Below are positions 19,795-29,234 of a stretch of 37,712 nt of DNA, piece by piece. The stretch is from Puniceicoccales bacterium. Its GTDB lineage: Bacteria; Verrucomicrobiota; Verrucomicrobiia; Opitutales; LL51. Numbering within the stretch: position 1 is the stretch's first letter; each line of letters starts with the position of its first letter. Location of the stretch: the NCBI GenBank assembly GCA_031270475.1, contig JAISXO010000012.1:1-37712 (forward strand). The letters are read 5' to 3'. The notes below the pieces were generated by a model. That model searched no databases and had not been told where the DNA came from. It worked only from the letters and a program-made list of their open reading frames with translations. A program made the translations under genes and the position numbers.

Positions 19795-20079
19795 ATGGAA
19801 AACACTGTTTTAAAAGGAATTTGTTTCACGGAAAAGTTTACTGCGCTGGGTTCAACCCATAATCAGTATGTATTTGATGTGGATCTTGCGAGTACGAAGG
19901 GGAGCATCGCGGAGGCCGTGCAATCTGGGTTTAAAGTGAAAGTGAAGTCGGTAAATATCATTCGTCGCGACGGAAAAATGAGGAGAAATCGCATGAAACG
20001 TGGGGCCTATGGTACGACGCCGAGGCGCAAAATTGCCATTGTTACGCTACAGGCGGGTGATAAAATAGAAATAGTTTAA
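19795..20079 (+). CDS. rplW: 50S ribosomal protein L23
   Basis: 94 residues. L23 sits at the tunnel exit and docks trigger factor and SRP. The family pattern of an N-terminal TEKFTALGSTHNQYVFDV strand region and a later VKVKSVNIIRRDGKMRR segment is present. It lies in the standard order between L4 and L2. Confidence 0.96.
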   Translation: MENTVLKGICFTEKFTALGSTHNQYVFDVDLASTKGSIAEAVQSGFKVKVKSVNIIRRDGKMRRNRMKRGAYGTTPRRKIAIVTLQAGDKIEIV

Positions 20080-20092
20080 AATAAGGTAAAAA

Positions 20093-20941
20093 ATGGTCAT
20101 CGTTCAGCATAATCCGAAAACATCGACACAGCGATTTTTAGCGCTCAATAGGCGAGAATTGTGGAAAGGCGCTCCCGAAAGTTCCCTGATTGTGAGCCAG
20201 CATCGTTGCAAAGGCCGCAATTGCTATGGACGCATTACTTCACGTCGGCGAGGTGGTGGCCATAAGCGTCTCATTCGCGTCATTGATTTTTTTCGCAATA
20301 AATTTGATATTCCGGCGAAGGTGGAACGCATCGAGTACGACCCGAATCGTTCGGCCGACATCGCCCTATTGCACTATGCCGATGGAGAAAAACGTTATAT
20401 TATAGTACCGCGCGGGCTAAATATTGGCGCTCAAGTAGTGAGTTTAAATACGGTACCGAGAGATTTTTCCGTTGGAATGTCTTTGCCATTGGCACTAATA
20501 CCGGCGGGTGTTTTTGTACATTGTGTGGAAATCGAGCCGGGACATGGAGCTGCAATCGCGCGTGGTGCGGGAATGGGCGTACAAATTGTAGCGTTCGACA
20601 ACGGTTATGTGACGGTAAAGATGCCGAGTGGCGAGGTACGGTTGCTGAATTCGAAGTGCCGAGCGACTATCGGGCAGGTCGGAAATAGTGATCACGGCAA
20701 GCAATCTTTAGGGAAGGCGGGGCGCAATCGTTGGTTGGGACGTCGCCCGCGTGTGCGCGGTGTGGTCATGAATCCGGTCGATCATCCGATGGGTGGCGGT
20801 GAAGGGCGGACTTCCGGTGGTGGCCATCCGGTTTCGCCGTGGGGACAACTTGCGAAAGGTTTCCCAACGCGTAAGCGTTCCAAGAAATCGAATCGCATGA
20901 TTTTGGTAAGAAGAAATGGTAGAAAGGTAAAGAAGGTGTAA
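20093..20941 (+). CDS. rplB: 50S ribosomal protein L2
   Basis: 282 residues. L2 is needed for subunit association and peptidyl-transferase activity. The N-terminal GRITSRRRGGGHKR and C-terminal GVVMNPVDHPMGGGEGR, with the conserved functional histidine, are both present. A cysteine appears in GRNCYGR where asparagine is usual, a minor change. The C terminus is strongly basic. Confidence 0.97.
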   Translation: MVIVQHNPKTSTQRFLALNRRELWKGAPESSLIVSQHRCKGRNCYGRITSRRRGGGHKRLIRVIDFFRNKFDIPAKVERIEYDPNRSADIALLHYADGEKRYIIVPRGLNIGAQVVSLNTVPRDFSVGMSLPLALIPAGVFVHCVEIEPGHGAAIARGAGMGVQIVAFDNGYVTVKMPSGEVRLLNSKCRATIGQVGNSDHGKQSLGKAGRNRWLGRRPRVRGVVMNPVDHPMGGGEGRTSGGGHPVSPWGQLAKGFPTRKRSKKSNRMILVRRNGRKVKKV

Positions 20942-20944
20942 TAT

Positions 20945-21214
20945 ATGGCGCGTTCCGCTAGGAAGGGTTTTTTTGTAGATCCGCATTTGATGGATAAGGT
21001 TGATGTGGCGCAGGCTACGGATAGTCGCAAGCCGATTAGGACGTGGTCGCGCCGTTCGACAATTACGCCGGATTTTGTCGGGCTCAATTTTCATGTCCAT
21101 AATGGAAAATCATTTATTGACGTTTACATAACGGAAAATATGGTTGGACATAAGTTGGGGGAATTTTCTCCGACTCGTACGTTTAAGAGTCATAATCCTC
21201 ATACGCAAAAGTAA
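20945..21214 (+). CDS. rpsS: 30S ribosomal protein S19
   Basis: 89 residues. S19 binds 16S rRNA in the head with S13 and contacts A-site tRNA. It shows [14 protein letters not shown] at the start and [17 protein letters not shown] near the end, both typical. The stop lies one base before the rplV start, so the two are probably coupled. Confidence 0.97.
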   Translation: MARSARKGFFVDPHLMDKVDVAQATDSRKPIRTWSRRSTITPDFVGLNFHVHNGKSFIDVYITENMVGHKLGEFSPTRTFKSHNPHTQK

Positions 21215-21215
21215 A

Positions 21216-21551
21216 ATGGAAGTTAGAGCTTTATCAAAATATGTTCATATGTCCGACAAGAAGGTGCGGGATATCACGCGCGTTATCGCGGGCAAGAATG
21301 CAAACGAGGCGGTTCAGCTTCTGAAATTTATACCGCGAAAATCGGCGCGTTTCGTTGAGAAAACTTTATCGAGTGCGATTGCGAATGCGGTTTGTCGAGG
21401 GATTCGTTCCGAGGTTTTGACGATAAAAGAGGCAGTCGCGGAGCAGGGTGTTGCGTTTCGGCGTTTTATTCCGGCATCGCGCGGCTCAGCCCATCCGATA
21501 AAGAAGCGTACGAGTCATATAAAAATAGTGTTAACTGATCATTTAGGATAA
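21216..21551 (+). CDS. rplV: 50S ribosomal protein L22
   Basis: 111 residues from the ATG at 21216; longer in-frame starts would overlap rpsS. L22 lines the exit tunnel with L4. It begins EVRALSKYVHMSDKKVRDI and contains the extended hairpin around FRRFIPASRGSAHPIKKRTS, typical of the family. Confidence 0.96.
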   Translation: MEVRALSKYVHMSDKKVRDITRVIAGKNANEAVQLLKFIPRKSARFVEKTLSSAIANAVCRGIRSEVLTIKEAVAEQGVAFRRFIPASRGSAHPIKKRTSHIKIVLTDHLG

Positions 21552-21554
21552 ATT

Positions 21555-22187
21555 ATGGGACAGAAAGTAAATCCTATAGGGTTTCGTTTGAGCGTTCGTC
21601 GGAATTGGAGTTCTCGTTGGTACGCGACGAAGAAGAATTATCCTCTGTTTTTGAAAGAGGACTACGATGTGCGTTCTTTTTTGAGGAAGCGCCTATCTTT
21701 TGCGTCTTTTTCTGAGATTTTCATCGAGCGGGCGGGCGAGCGTGTACGCGCTAAGATTTTTACGCCCCGTCCAGGAATTATCATCGGTCGCAAGGGACAG
21801 GATCTCGAGGTTTTATGCAATGATTTGAAAAAGTTAATTGGTCGCGAAATTCTAATTGATATCCAAGAAATTCGCAAGCCGGATTTAGTGGCGCAATTGA
21901 TTTCGGAGAATATTTCTTTGCAGTTGGAACGTCGAATTTCCTTTCGTCGGGCGATGAAGAAAGCGATTCAATCGGCGATGAGTTTGGGGGCGGACGGCAT
22001 AAAGGTTCAATGTGCGGGGCGTTTAGGCGGAGCGGAGATTGCCCGTTCAGAATCCCAACGTGCCGGCCGCGTTCCTTTACACACGCTGAAGGAAAATATC
22101 GATTATGGATTTTCCGAAGCCAATACAGTTTACGGAAAAATTGGTGTGAAATGTTGGGTTTGTCGACAGGACAACGTTAAAGTTTAG
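21555..22187 (+). CDS. rpsC: 30S ribosomal protein S3
   Basis: 210 residues. S3 guards the mRNA entry channel with S4 and S5 and has helicase activity. It begins GQKVNPIGFRLSVRRNW. The KH domain loop GIIIGRKGQDLE is at about residues 74-85. The C-terminal domain has AGRLGGAEIARSESQRAGRV. Length and order are normal. Confidence 0.97.
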   Translation: MGQKVNPIGFRLSVRRNWSSRWYATKKNYPLFLKEDYDVRSFLRKRLSFASFSEIFIERAGERVRAKIFTPRPGIIIGRKGQDLEVLCNDLKKLIGREILIDIQEIRKPDLVAQLISENISLQLERRISFRRAMKKAIQSAMSLGADGIKVQCAGRLGGAEIARSESQRAGRVPLHTLKENIDYGFSEANTVYGKIGVKCWVCRQDNVKV

Positions 22188-22202
22188 GGAAGGAATGAAA
22201 TT

Positions 22203-22631
22203 ATGAGTAAGTTATCACCGGCGCGGACAAAATACAGGAAAGTTCAAAAGGGGCGTAATCGTGGTAATGCGAAGGGAGGCGACTTTTTAGCCTTTGGAGA
22301 TTGTGGGATTCAATCTTTGGATCGTGGCAGTATGTCGGCATCGCAGATTGAAGCGGCTCGCGTGGCGATTTCGCGTCATTTGAAAAGAAAGGGCAAGCTA
22401 TGGGTTCGCATTTTCCCGCATATACCAGTGACGAAAAAACCGGCAGAAACGCGTATGGGAAAAGGGAAAGGTGCCGTTGAATACTGGGCAGCGGCGATAA
22501 AACCAGGCGTTATTCTTTTCGAATTGGCGGGCATATCGTTGACGTTGGCGCGCGAAGCCTTTCGTTTGGCGGATTTTAAGTTACCTTTTCGCTGTCGTTT
22601 TGTCAGTCGGGAGGAGTTGGAGCAGTATTAG
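22203..22631 (+). CDS. rplP: 50S ribosomal protein L16
   Basis: 142 residues. L16 organises the A-site tRNA elbow region of the 50S. Family motifs are RTKYRKVQKGRNRG at the start, RVAISRHLKRKGKLWVRIF in the middle and TRMGKGKGAVEYWAA carrying the conserved glycine-lysine loop. rpmC starts two bases after its stop. Confidence 0.97.
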   Translation: MSKLSPARTKYRKVQKGRNRGNAKGGDFLAFGDCGIQSLDRGSMSASQIEAARVAISRHLKRKGKLWVRIFPHIPVTKKPAETRMGKGKGAVEYWAAAIKPGVILFELAGISLTLAREAFRLADFKLPFRCRFVSREELEQY

Positions 22632-22632
22632 T

Positions 22633-22830
22633 ATGGAAAAATTTGAAGAAAAGTCGCCACAGGAGTTGGCGCACAGTTTGAAGGAAGTTGAACGAGCACT
22701 TTTCAATTTGCGTATGCAAAAATGTTCTTCGCGGCTCGACAAACCGCATATGATTTCCTTCTTAAAGAAACAAATTGCAAGAATTCGAACTTTTTTGCGA
22801 CAAAAAACTTGCAAAACTTGTAACAAATAA
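22633..22830 (+). CDS. rpmC: 50S ribosomal protein L29
   Basis: 65 residues from the ATG at 22633. L29 is a small helical-hairpin protein at the tunnel exit beside L23. It shows SPQELAHSLKEVERALFNLR and a second helix with KKQIARIRTFL. The C terminus has two cysteines (TCKTCNK), not usually conserved. Confidence 0.93.
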   Translation: MEKFEEKSPQELAHSLKEVERALFNLRMQKCSSRLDKPHMISFLKKQIARIRTFLRQKTCKTCNK

Positions 22831-22843
22831 AAGTGTATTGACT

Positions 22844-23110
22844 ATGGAGCAACGAAGTTTTAGGAAAAATTTACAAGGAGTCGTTACGGGACGTTCGGGA
22901 GACAAGAGTTTAAAGGTGGTGTATTTTTATAAAATTCCTCACGCGCTCTATCGTAAGGAGGTCAGGCGCAAAACGGTATTGCACGTGCATGATGAAAAAA
23001 ATGAATGTTGCGTGGGAGATAAAGTTGAGATTATGGAAACGCGGCCACTGAGTAAGCTAAAGCGTTGGCGTGTAATACGGATTGTAGAGCGGATGCCCGC
23101 TTCGGAATAG
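22844..23110 (+). CDS. rpsQ: 30S ribosomal protein S17
   Basis: 88 residues from the ATG at 22844; a longer in-frame start would overlap rpmC. S17 is a primary 16S-binding OB-fold protein. It shows [20 protein letters not shown], then [20 protein letters not shown] and [16 protein letters not shown]. The order after rpmC is the conserved one. Confidence 0.96.
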   Translation: MEQRSFRKNLQGVVTGRSGDKSLKVVYFYKIPHALYRKEVRRKTVLHVHDEKNECCVGDKVEIMETRPLSKLKRWRVIRIVERMPASE

Positions 23111-23118
23111 GAGTTTTT

Positions 23119-23484
23119 ATGTTGCAGCAGCAGAGTATATTGGATGTCGCGGACAATACGGGTGCGAAAAAGGCGATGATGATCCGTCGGCTCGGGCAGA
23201 CTACGCGTACGGCCGGAGTTGGTGACATCATCGTGGTTGCGATCAAGCAGAGTACCCCCGAAGCGATGGTGAAAAAAGGGAGTGTGGCCCGGGCGGTGAT
23301 TGTGCGGACGGCGGCGCCGATTGCACGGGAAGACGGCAGTTATTTGCGATTCGATCGCAATGCCTGCGTGATTATCGATGACAAAAAAAATCCAAAAGGA
23401 AGTCGTATTTTTGGTCCCGTTGCCCGCGAGTTACGCCAGAAAAATTTTATGAAGATTATTTCTCTAGCGCCGGAGGTCCTATGA
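23119..23484 (+). CDS. rplN: 50S ribosomal protein L14
   Basis: 121 residues from the ATG at 23119. L14 forms an intersubunit bridge with L19 and 16S rRNA. It begins [20 protein letters not shown] and includes [20 protein letters not shown]. The last four bases overlap the rplX start, indicating translational coupling. Confidence 0.97.
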   Translation: MLQQQSILDVADNTGAKKAMMIRRLGQTTRTAGVGDIIVVAIKQSTPEAMVKKGSVARAVIVRTAAPIAREDGSYLRFDRNACVIIDDKKNPKGSRIFGPVARELRQKNFMKIISLAPEVL

Positions 23485-23726
23485 AGTACAAGATTAAGAA
23501 AAATGACGAAGTGGTTGTAATTTCCGGTTCACATCGGGGAAATCGTGGAAAGGTTTTAGAAGTTTTGCGCGATTCCTGTCGAGTTATCGTCGAAGGGGTT
23601 GGTTTGCGTAAGAAGTATATAAAAAAGGATCAAAATCATCCTGAAGGGGGCGAGGTTGAGCGGGAGAGCAGTATTCATTATTCCAATGTTATGAAAGTTG
23701 TTGATTTTGATCGAAAAAGAAATTAA
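23481..23726 (+). CDS. rplX: 50S ribosomal protein L24
   Basis: 81 residues. L24 is an assembly initiator with a KOW motif, visible as [39 protein letters not shown] is the typical middle section. At 81 residues it is shorter than the E. coli protein (104), but it reads to a natural stop. Confidence 0.95.
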   Translation: MKYKIKKNDEVVVISGSHRGNRGKVLEVLRDSCRVIVEGVGLRKKYIKKDQNHPEGGEVERESSIHYSNVMKVVDFDRKRN

Positions 23727-23781
23727 TTGGATTTGAACTTTTGGGAGTTGCCATAGGCTTCGATCTCAAGGGAAAATAAAA

Positions 23782-24330
23782 ATGAAAAAATCAGTTTTAA
23801 AAGAGTATTATTCGAAAACCGTATCGCCGGAGCTGGCAAAGCTTCATGGGTATGGGAATAAACATTTGATTCCATGTTTGGAAAAAATTGTCGTCAATTC
23901 GGCCATTAGTGCAGATTGGGACAAGAATTTTATCGCCGAAGTCGAGCGAGAGATCGGAGCAATTTGTTGCCAGAAGCCGGTTATTGTAAAGACAAAAAAA
24001 AGTATTTCAAATTTTAAGTTACGTAAGGGAATGCCAAATGGAATTAAAGTGACATTGAGAGGTGACAGCATGTATAACTTTTTTTATAAGTTAGTTTCAA
24101 TTGCGTTACCGGCTGTCCGCGATTTTCGTGGGGTTTCGAATAAATTTGATGGACGTGGTAACTACACTTTGGGCGTAGTCGATCACACTATTTTTCCCGA
24201 GGTATCCATTGGGAAAGAGCGAAAAATTATTGGAATGGATATTACATTTGTCACGTCGGCAAAAACGGATGAGGAGGGGCGTGATTTACTGCGATTATTT
24301 GGAGTTCCGTTTAGAAAGAAGAGTACTTAG
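23782..24330 (+). CDS. rplE: 50S ribosomal protein L5
   Basis: 182 residues. L5 binds 5S rRNA with L18 and touches P-site tRNA. Family regions are [38 protein letters not shown] and [19 protein letters not shown]. The 55-base gap before it has AAGGG close to the ATG as ribosome-binding site. Confidence 0.97.
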   Translation: MKKSVLKEYYSKTVSPELAKLHGYGNKHLIPCLEKIVVNSAISADWDKNFIAEVEREIGAICCQKPVIVKTKKSISNFKLRKGMPNGIKVTLRGDSMYNFFYKLVSIALPAVRDFRGVSNKFDGRGNYTLGVVDHTIFPEVSIGKERKIIGMDITFVTSAKTDEEGRDLLRLFGVPFRKKST

Positions 24331-24335
24331 ATATT

Positions 24336-24641
24336 ATGGCAAAAATTTCCGTAGTTAAAAGAAATGAAAAGAGGCGGTTGCTAGTGGCGAAATTTGTAGC
24401 CCAGCGCAACGCTTTAAAGAAAATTTTAAAAAATCCCCAGACAACGGATGAGGATTTCTTTAGAGCAAGTCGCAAATTGGCGGAGTTGCCCCGCGATTCA
24501 TCACCGGTACGCGTGCGCAACCGCTGTACCATTACGGGCAGAGGGCGTGCCTATTATCGCAAGTTTGGGGTTTCGAGGATTCAGCTTCGAGAGTTGGTTT
24601 CTTTTGGTAAAATTCCCGGTGTAATAAAGGCTTCATGGTAA
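24336..24641 (+). CDS. rpsN: 30S ribosomal protein S14, zinc-independent form
   Basis: 101 residues, the long S14 type without the CxxC pairs of the short zinc-binding form. The conserved end reads [20 protein letters not shown] then [19 protein letters not shown]14 is assembled late in the 30S head. The zinc-free form agrees with the lost zinc site in RpoC but is common on its own. Confidence 0.97.
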   Translation: MAKISVVKRNEKRRLLVAKFVAQRNALKKILKNPQTTDEDFFRASRKLAELPRDSSPVRVRNRCTITGRGRAYYRKFGVSRIQLRELVSFGKIPGVIKASW

Positions 24642-24645
24642 AATA

Positions 24646-25035
24646 ATGGATACGATTGGAGATTTTTTAACAATTATTCGCAATGCGAGTGTGGCAAAGA
24701 AGCTAAATTGTTCAGCGGCTGCCTCGAATATGAGAGTTAATTTGGCAGATGTTTTAAAAAAGAATGGTTTTATCCGAGGTTATTCCGTTAGCGAGCTTCG
24801 TCCGGGAGTGAAAGAAATCGTTTTACAATTAAAATATGTTCACGGCGTACCAGCGATTACCGGCGTACTCCGCTGCAGTCGGCCCGGTTGCCGCCTGTAC
24901 TGCGATTGCGATGCGATTCCGAATGTGTATAATAACTTAGGGATGTGTATTTTAACGACGCCAAAGGGGATTTTATCGGGCAGCGATGCGAAACGAAGTC
25001 ATGTGGGCGGCGAGTTATTGTGTAAAGTTTGGTAG
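24646..25035 (+). CDS. rpsH: 30S ribosomal protein S8
   Basis: 129 residues. S8 binds helix 21 of 16S rRNA, and in E. coli it represses the spc operon by binding mRNA near rplE. It begins DTIGDFLTIIRNASVAKK and ends GILSGSDAKRSHVGGELLCK then VW, close to the family pattern. It lies four bases after rpsN. Confidence 0.96.
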   Translation: MDTIGDFLTIIRNASVAKKLNCSAAASNMRVNLADVLKKNGFIRGYSVSELRPGVKEIVLQLKYVHGVPAITGVLRCSRPGCRLYCDCDAIPNVYNNLGMCILTTPKGILSGSDAKRSHVGGELLCKVW

Positions 25036-25044
25036 GAGAAAATC

Positions 25045-25584
25045 ATGAGTCGAATAGGAAAGTTACCCATAGTAATTCCCAGTACGGTCAAAGTTACGGT
25101 AGCGGGTGGAAATGTTTCCGTGAGCGGTACGGCGGGTGCGGTATCCCAATCTTTCAGTGACGCAGTCGAAATCAAGTTTGACGAAGGTGTCGTCGAAGTT
25201 TTTCCGAAGGATGATTCCCGCCATGCTACGGCGATGCACGGTACGGTTCGCGCCATTATTAATAATATGGTGCAGGGAGTACAGAAGCCATACGTAAAGG
25301 ATTTGGAAATTCAAGGGGTTGGGTTTAAAGCTATTTTAAAGGGAAATGTTTTAGATTTGGCGTTGGGATACTCGCATCCCGTGCTTTACCCCATTCCGGA
25401 GAGTATTAAAGTGACGGTAAAAGATGGCACAGCGATCCACATCGAAGGTGCGGATAAATTTTTAGTCGGCAAAGTGGCAGCGGACATCAAGCGATTTTAC
25501 CCGGTGGAGCCCTACAAAGGTAAGGGGGTGCGTATCGTAGGTGAGCGTGTGCGGCGAAAGGAAGGTAAAAAATCTGCAAAATAG
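25045..25584 (+). CDS. rplF: 50S ribosomal protein L6
   Basis: 179 residues. L6 lies near the sarcin-ricin loop and the factor-binding site. It shows MSRIGKLPIVIPSTVKVTV, the second-domain LEIQGVGFKAILKGNVLDLA and the signature PYKGKGVRIVGERVRRKEGK. Its place between rpsH and rplR is standard. Confidence 0.97.
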   Translation: MSRIGKLPIVIPSTVKVTVAGGNVSVSGTAGAVSQSFSDAVEIKFDEGVVEVFPKDDSRHATAMHGTVRAIINNMVQGVQKPYVKDLEIQGVGFKAILKGNVLDLALGYSHPVLYPIPESIKVTVKDGTAIHIEGADKFLVGKVAADIKRFYPVEPYKGKGVRIVGERVRRKEGKKSAK

Positions 25585-25593
25585 GAAACTGTT

Positions 25594-25953
25594 ATGAATT
25601 TTGATGATAAAAAGGTTGTAAAGCAAAGGCGGCGGCTACGGATTCGTAAAAATGTACTCGGAACCGTTTCCCGTCCCCGTTTGTCCCTGCATTTCAGCGG
25701 GAAGCACATCTATGCGCAGTGCATCGATGATGACCATGGCCGGACGTTGATTTACCGATCGACGGCCATAAAAAAGGGAGAATCGGCGATAAAAGCTAAT
25801 AAGGATGGGGCCATTGCTTTTGGTAAAATTTTTGGTGAAGCGGCGTTAAAGGCGGGGGTAGCCGATGTCGTTTTCGATCGAGGAACGAAGCGCTACCATG
25901 GCAAGGTGGAGGCCTTTGCTGATTCGGTACGGAGCGTTGGCGTAAGGTTTTAG
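25594..25953 (+). CDS. rplR: 50S ribosomal protein L18
   Basis: 119 residues. L18 delivers 5S rRNA to the large subunit. It has the basic N terminus (KQRRRLRIRKNVLGTVSRPR), LSLHFSGKHIYAQCIDDDHG and the closing YHGKVEAFADSVRSVGVRF. It is followed five bases later by rpsE. Confidence 0.97.
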   Translation: MNFDDKKVVKQRRRLRIRKNVLGTVSRPRLSLHFSGKHIYAQCIDDDHGRTLIYRSTAIKKGESAIKANKDGAIAFGKIFGEAALKAGVADVVFDRGTKRYHGKVEAFADSVRSVGVRF

Positions 25954-25958
25954 TTGCT

Positions 25959-26501
25959 ATGGGCGGTGTTAATTTAGAAGTCAGTAGGCAATTGCGAAGA
26001 GCAAAGCAGTTAGATCGGCAGGACGAGGCGAATCGTTTTGTTGACAAGGTAGTTTTCATCAATCGTTGTGCCAAGGTAGTGAAAGGTGGGCGTCGTTTTG
26101 GTTTTTCGGCTCTAGTGGTCGTGGGTGACGGAGCGGGGCGCATTGGAGTTGGTTTAGGTAAGGCGAAGGAGACGCCGGATGCGGTAAAAAAAGCAGTTGA
26201 GCAGGCGAAAAAGGATTTGCGCCGTTATCCAATCGCGGGACATACGATTCCCCATGATGTGGTCGGCACTTCCGACGGTGGTTTAGTGATGTTACGGCCT
26301 GCGGCTCCCGGAACGGGTATTGTGGCAGGCGGTGGCGTGCGTTTAGTACTCGAAGTATTGGGAGTGAGCGATGTGCTATCGAAGTCGATGGGATCGAATA
26401 ATCCCTTTGCGATGGTACACGCGACATTAGATGCGTTGGGCAAATTGCGGTCGTATCCGGAAGTGATGGCATTGCGGCGTGGCGAAGCCGATACGGAATA
26501 G
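25959..26501 (+). CDS. rpsE: 30S ribosomal protein S5
   Basis: 180 residues. S5 helps control accuracy and mRNA unwinding with S3 and S4. The RNA-binding fold includes RRFGFSALVVVGDGAGRIG and GLGKAKETPDAVKKAVEQAK. The C-terminal fold has LRPAAPGTGIVAGGGVRLVL. rpmD (L30), which follows rpsE in many bacteria, is missing: only nine bases separate it from rplO. Confidence 0.97.
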   Translation: MGGVNLEVSRQLRRAKQLDRQDEANRFVDKVVFINRCAKVVKGGRRFGFSALVVVGDGAGRIGVGLGKAKETPDAVKKAVEQAKKDLRRYPIAGHTIPHDVVGTSDGGLVMLRPAAPGTGIVAGGGVRLVLEVLGVSDVLSKSMGSNNPFAMVHATLDALGKLRSYPEVMALRRGEADTE

Positions 26502-26510
26502 GAGTTTGCA

Positions 26511-26960
26511 ATGAAATTACATAATTTAATTCGAGTAGGTACAAATCGTCCGGTGAGGCGACGGGGACGTGGTCAGGGCAGTGGTTTGGGCGGAACGGCA
26601 GGGCGTGGCCATAAGGGAGGCAAAGCGCGTTCGGGGTATAGTCCGGCGCCTTGTTGTTGTGGTATTCCTTATTACCGTCGATTGCCAATGCGTGGTTTTA
26701 ACAATAGTATTGCTCCGATTCGTTTTGTTGGTATCAATCTCAATAGGCTTGAGGAATTGGCGGCAGACCATGCGACGATTGATCGGGACGTATTGGTTGA
26801 AACTGGGATTATAAAAGCAAGTGAAGGTTTGGTAAAAATTTTAGGGAATGGGAAGTTAACGAAGGTGATCAAGGTTATTGCGGATAAGTTTTCGGTAACA
26901 GCCAAACAAAAAATTGAGGCGATCGGAGGATCGATCGTTGAATTAATTTCAAATGAGTAA
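26511..26960 (+). CDS. rplO: 50S ribosomal protein L15
   Basis: 149 residues. L15 is a late-assembly 50S protein with a long basic tail, here RRRGRGQGSGLGGTAGRGHK then GGKARSG. PYYRRLPMRGFNN is the conserved core start. The segment before it (SPAPCCCGIP) has three cysteines in a row where the family usually has a Gly-rich stretch, a minor oddity. secY follows after six bases. Confidence 0.96.
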   Translation: MKLHNLIRVGTNRPVRRRGRGQGSGLGGTAGRGHKGGKARSGYSPAPCCCGIPYYRRLPMRGFNNSIAPIRFVGINLNRLEELAADHATIDRDVLVETGIIKASEGLVKILGNGKLTKVIKVIADKFSVTAKQKIEAIGGSIVELISNE

Positions 26961-26966
26961 AATTAC

Positions 26967-28460
26967 ATGTTTTCAGCGTTTTTAAATTGTTTAAAAATAC
27001 AGGAATTGCGTAATAAAATTGTTTTTACGTTTTCACTGTTATTCATCGCGCGCATAGGGGCGAGCATTCCTTTACCGGGGATTGATCCTAAGCCTTTGCA
27101 CGATTTTTTCATGACGCAACGCGGCTCGGGGAGTAGCCTTGTCGGTATGTATAATATGTTTACGGGAGGTGCGTTTTTAAAGGGAGCGGTTTTCGGATTA
27201 GGTGTTATGCCCTACATTAGTGCGTCAATTATTTTACAATTATTGGCAGCCGTTGCGCCGAGCATTGCGCGCATTCAGCGGGAACAGAATGGTCGACAGC
27301 GGATTGCACAGTACACGCGCTATTTGACATTAGTAATTTGTTTAATACAGGGGATGTTGTTAGTTTTGGCGCTATCGAATTATCCGGAGAAGATATTTCC
27401 GGGGTTTGACCGCTCGGTGTACGGCGACATTGTGGTGATGAATCGCGGCTGGTTTTGGTTCAATTCGACGATTATTTTAACGGCCGGTACGATGATTTTG
27501 ACATGGTTAGGCGATCGCATCACGCAATTGGGCGTCGGAAATGGCGTTTCACTTTTGATTACGGTGGGTATTTTGTCGTCGTTACCGGGGGCAGTGATGC
27601 AGGTTATCGAGATGTTTACGCGGCCGGTTGGAGCTGAGGCGGCGGCGATCGGCACGCCCCATTTATTGTTAATGTTAGCGCTATTGGTGATTGTGATTTA
27701 CAGCATGGTGGCGGTGACGCAGGCGACACGAAAGATTCCGGTGCAGTATGCGCGACGGGTTGTTGGTCGTAAGATGATGGGAGGCCAAAATTCCTTTCTA
27801 CCGTTAAAAGTAAACTATGCGGGGGTGATGCCGGTTATTTTTGCGAGTACACTAATCATGTTTCCACAGCAGATTTTTACTTACATCGCAGGGGCTTGGA
27901 ATGTACCGTTTTGTGCGCGAATTGCGAATGCATTAATGCATGGATCGACGATGTTTTACGTCATTTACGGCGTTTTGATTTTATGTTTTAGCTATTTTTG
28001 GGTATCGATTATGTTTAAACCCATGCAAATAGCGGAGGATTTAAAGAAAAGTGGTGGCTATATCCCTGGTGTACGTCCGGGCAATGATACGGCGAATTTT
28101 CTCGATTTTTCGATGACGCGGCTGACCTTAGCGGGAGCGATTTTTCTAACAGTGGTAGCCCTGTTGCCGGATTTGATTTCGATTTATTTTGGCATACCTT
28201 ATACGATTTCGATGTTTTTTGGCGGGACGGGAACGCTCATTACGGTCGGTGTAATTTTGGATACGATGCGACAGATGGAGGTGCAGCTTTTGGAGCGCAA
28301 TTACGATGGGTTCTTACAAAAAGGGAAGATTCGTTCGCGCGGAACGAAGAGAAGGTTTAGTTTTGCCGAGTTCATAGAGTCCTGTCAGAAAATTAAAATT
28401 GTGATTTTAGTTTTAGCAGGCCTTTTAATTGTTGGGTTTGTAGCCTGGTTATTGAAGTAG
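26967..28460 (+). CDS. secY: Preprotein translocase subunit SecY
   Basis: 497 residues, longer than the E. coli protein (443). SecY is the inner-membrane channel, with about ten hydrophobic spans seen. It begins with the usual short cytoplasmic helix, then FSLLFIARIGASIPLPGID. The plug region and ALFLxGxxxMPYISASII type segment (GVMPYISASIILQLL) are recognisable. Extra length lies mainly in a loop around residues 140-165, with FPGFDRSVYGDIVVMNRG. It pairs with secE at 3936. map follows after six bases. Confidence 0.96.
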   Translation: MFSAFLNCLKIQELRNKIVFTFSLLFIARIGASIPLPGIDPKPLHDFFMTQRGSGSSLVGMYNMFTGGAFLKGAVFGLGVMPYISASIILQLLAAVAPSIARIQREQNGRQRIAQYTRYLTLVICLIQGMLLVLALSNYPEKIFPGFDRSVYGDIVVMNRGWFWFNSTIILTAGTMILTWLGDRITQLGVGNGVSLLITVGILSSLPGAVMQVIEMFTRPVGAEAAAIGTPHLLLMLALLVIVIYSMVAVTQATRKIPVQYARRVVGRKMMGGQNSFLPLKVNYAGVMPVIFASTLIMFPQQIFTYIAGAWNVPFCARIANALMHGSTMFYVIYGVLILCFSYFWVSIMFKPMQIAEDLKKSGGYIPGVRPGNDTANFLDFSMTRLTLAGAIFLTVVALLPDLISIYFGIPYTISMFFGGTGTLITVGVILDTMRQMEVQLLERNYDGFLQKGKIRSRGTKRRFSFAEFIESCQKIKIVILVLAGLLIVGFVAWLLK

Positions 28461-28466
28461 TTAGCT

Positions 28467-29234
28467 GTGATTCCCATAAAAACTCAGGAAGAAATTGAAA
28501 AAATGCGCCATGCAGGAGCAGTTGCTGCAGCCGTATTAGGTGCGGTATGTAATCATGTCGTTGCGGGGATTTCCACGGCCGAATTGGATCGTTTTGCAAA
28601 GGAAGTAATGGATTATCATGGTGCGAAAAGTACGACTTTCGGATTTCGTTCAGGCAAGCGCGTTTTTCCCGGTTATGGTTGTTGGTCTGTCAACGATGAA
28701 ATTGTCCACGGATTGCCGTCGGAGAAGAGAATATTGCGTGAAGGCGACATTATTAGCATCGATCTCACCGTGAGTGTCGATGGTTTCGTTGGCGATAATA
28801 CGCGGACGGTCGCGATTGGCGAAATAACCCCCGAGATACAACACTTGATTGATGTGACACAAAAAGCGTTACAAGCAGGTATCAATGCGGCGAGAGAGGG
28901 AAATACAGTGGGCCATATTTCGGCGGCTATCCAACGTTTGGCGGACGAAAATAGATTCGGAGTAGTCCGTGAGCTGGTTGGCCACGGTATTGGACGTGAG
29001 ATGCATGAAGATCCGCAGGTTCCCAATTATGGAGTCGCGGGACAAGGGCCCATTTTGAAGTCGGGTATGACGCTAGCGATTGAGCCCATGTTTACGTTGG
29101 GAAAGGCAAAAATTTCCACGGATCCCGATGGCTGGACAATTCGCACGGCCGATGGTTCTTGGGCTGCTCATTGGGAGCATACCATACTGATTACGGATAA
29201 TTTACCAGAAATCTTGACTTTGTTGAAAAAATGA
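28467..29234 (+). CDS. map: Type I methionine aminopeptidase
   Basis: 255 residues from a GTG start, six bases after secY. The enzyme removes the initiator methionine from new proteins. Its metal ligands are all visible: two aspartates in DLTVSVDGFVGDNTRT, histidine in GHGIGREMHEDPQVPNYG, and glutamates in LAIEPMF and WEHTILIT. A map gene between secY and rpsM is known in many bacteria. The adk, infA and rpmJ genes that often accompany it are absent here. Confidence 0.96.
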   Translation: MIPIKTQEEIEKMRHAGAVAAAVLGAVCNHVVAGISTAELDRFAKEVMDYHGAKSTTFGFRSGKRVFPGYGCWSVNDEIVHGLPSEKRILREGDIISIDLTVSVDGFVGDNTRTVAIGEITPEIQHLIDVTQKALQAGINAAREGNTVGHISAAIQRLADENRFGVVRELVGHGIGREMHEDPQVPNYGVAGQGPILKSGMTLAIEPMFTLGKAKISTDPDGWTIRTADGSWAAHWEHTILITDNLPEILTLLKK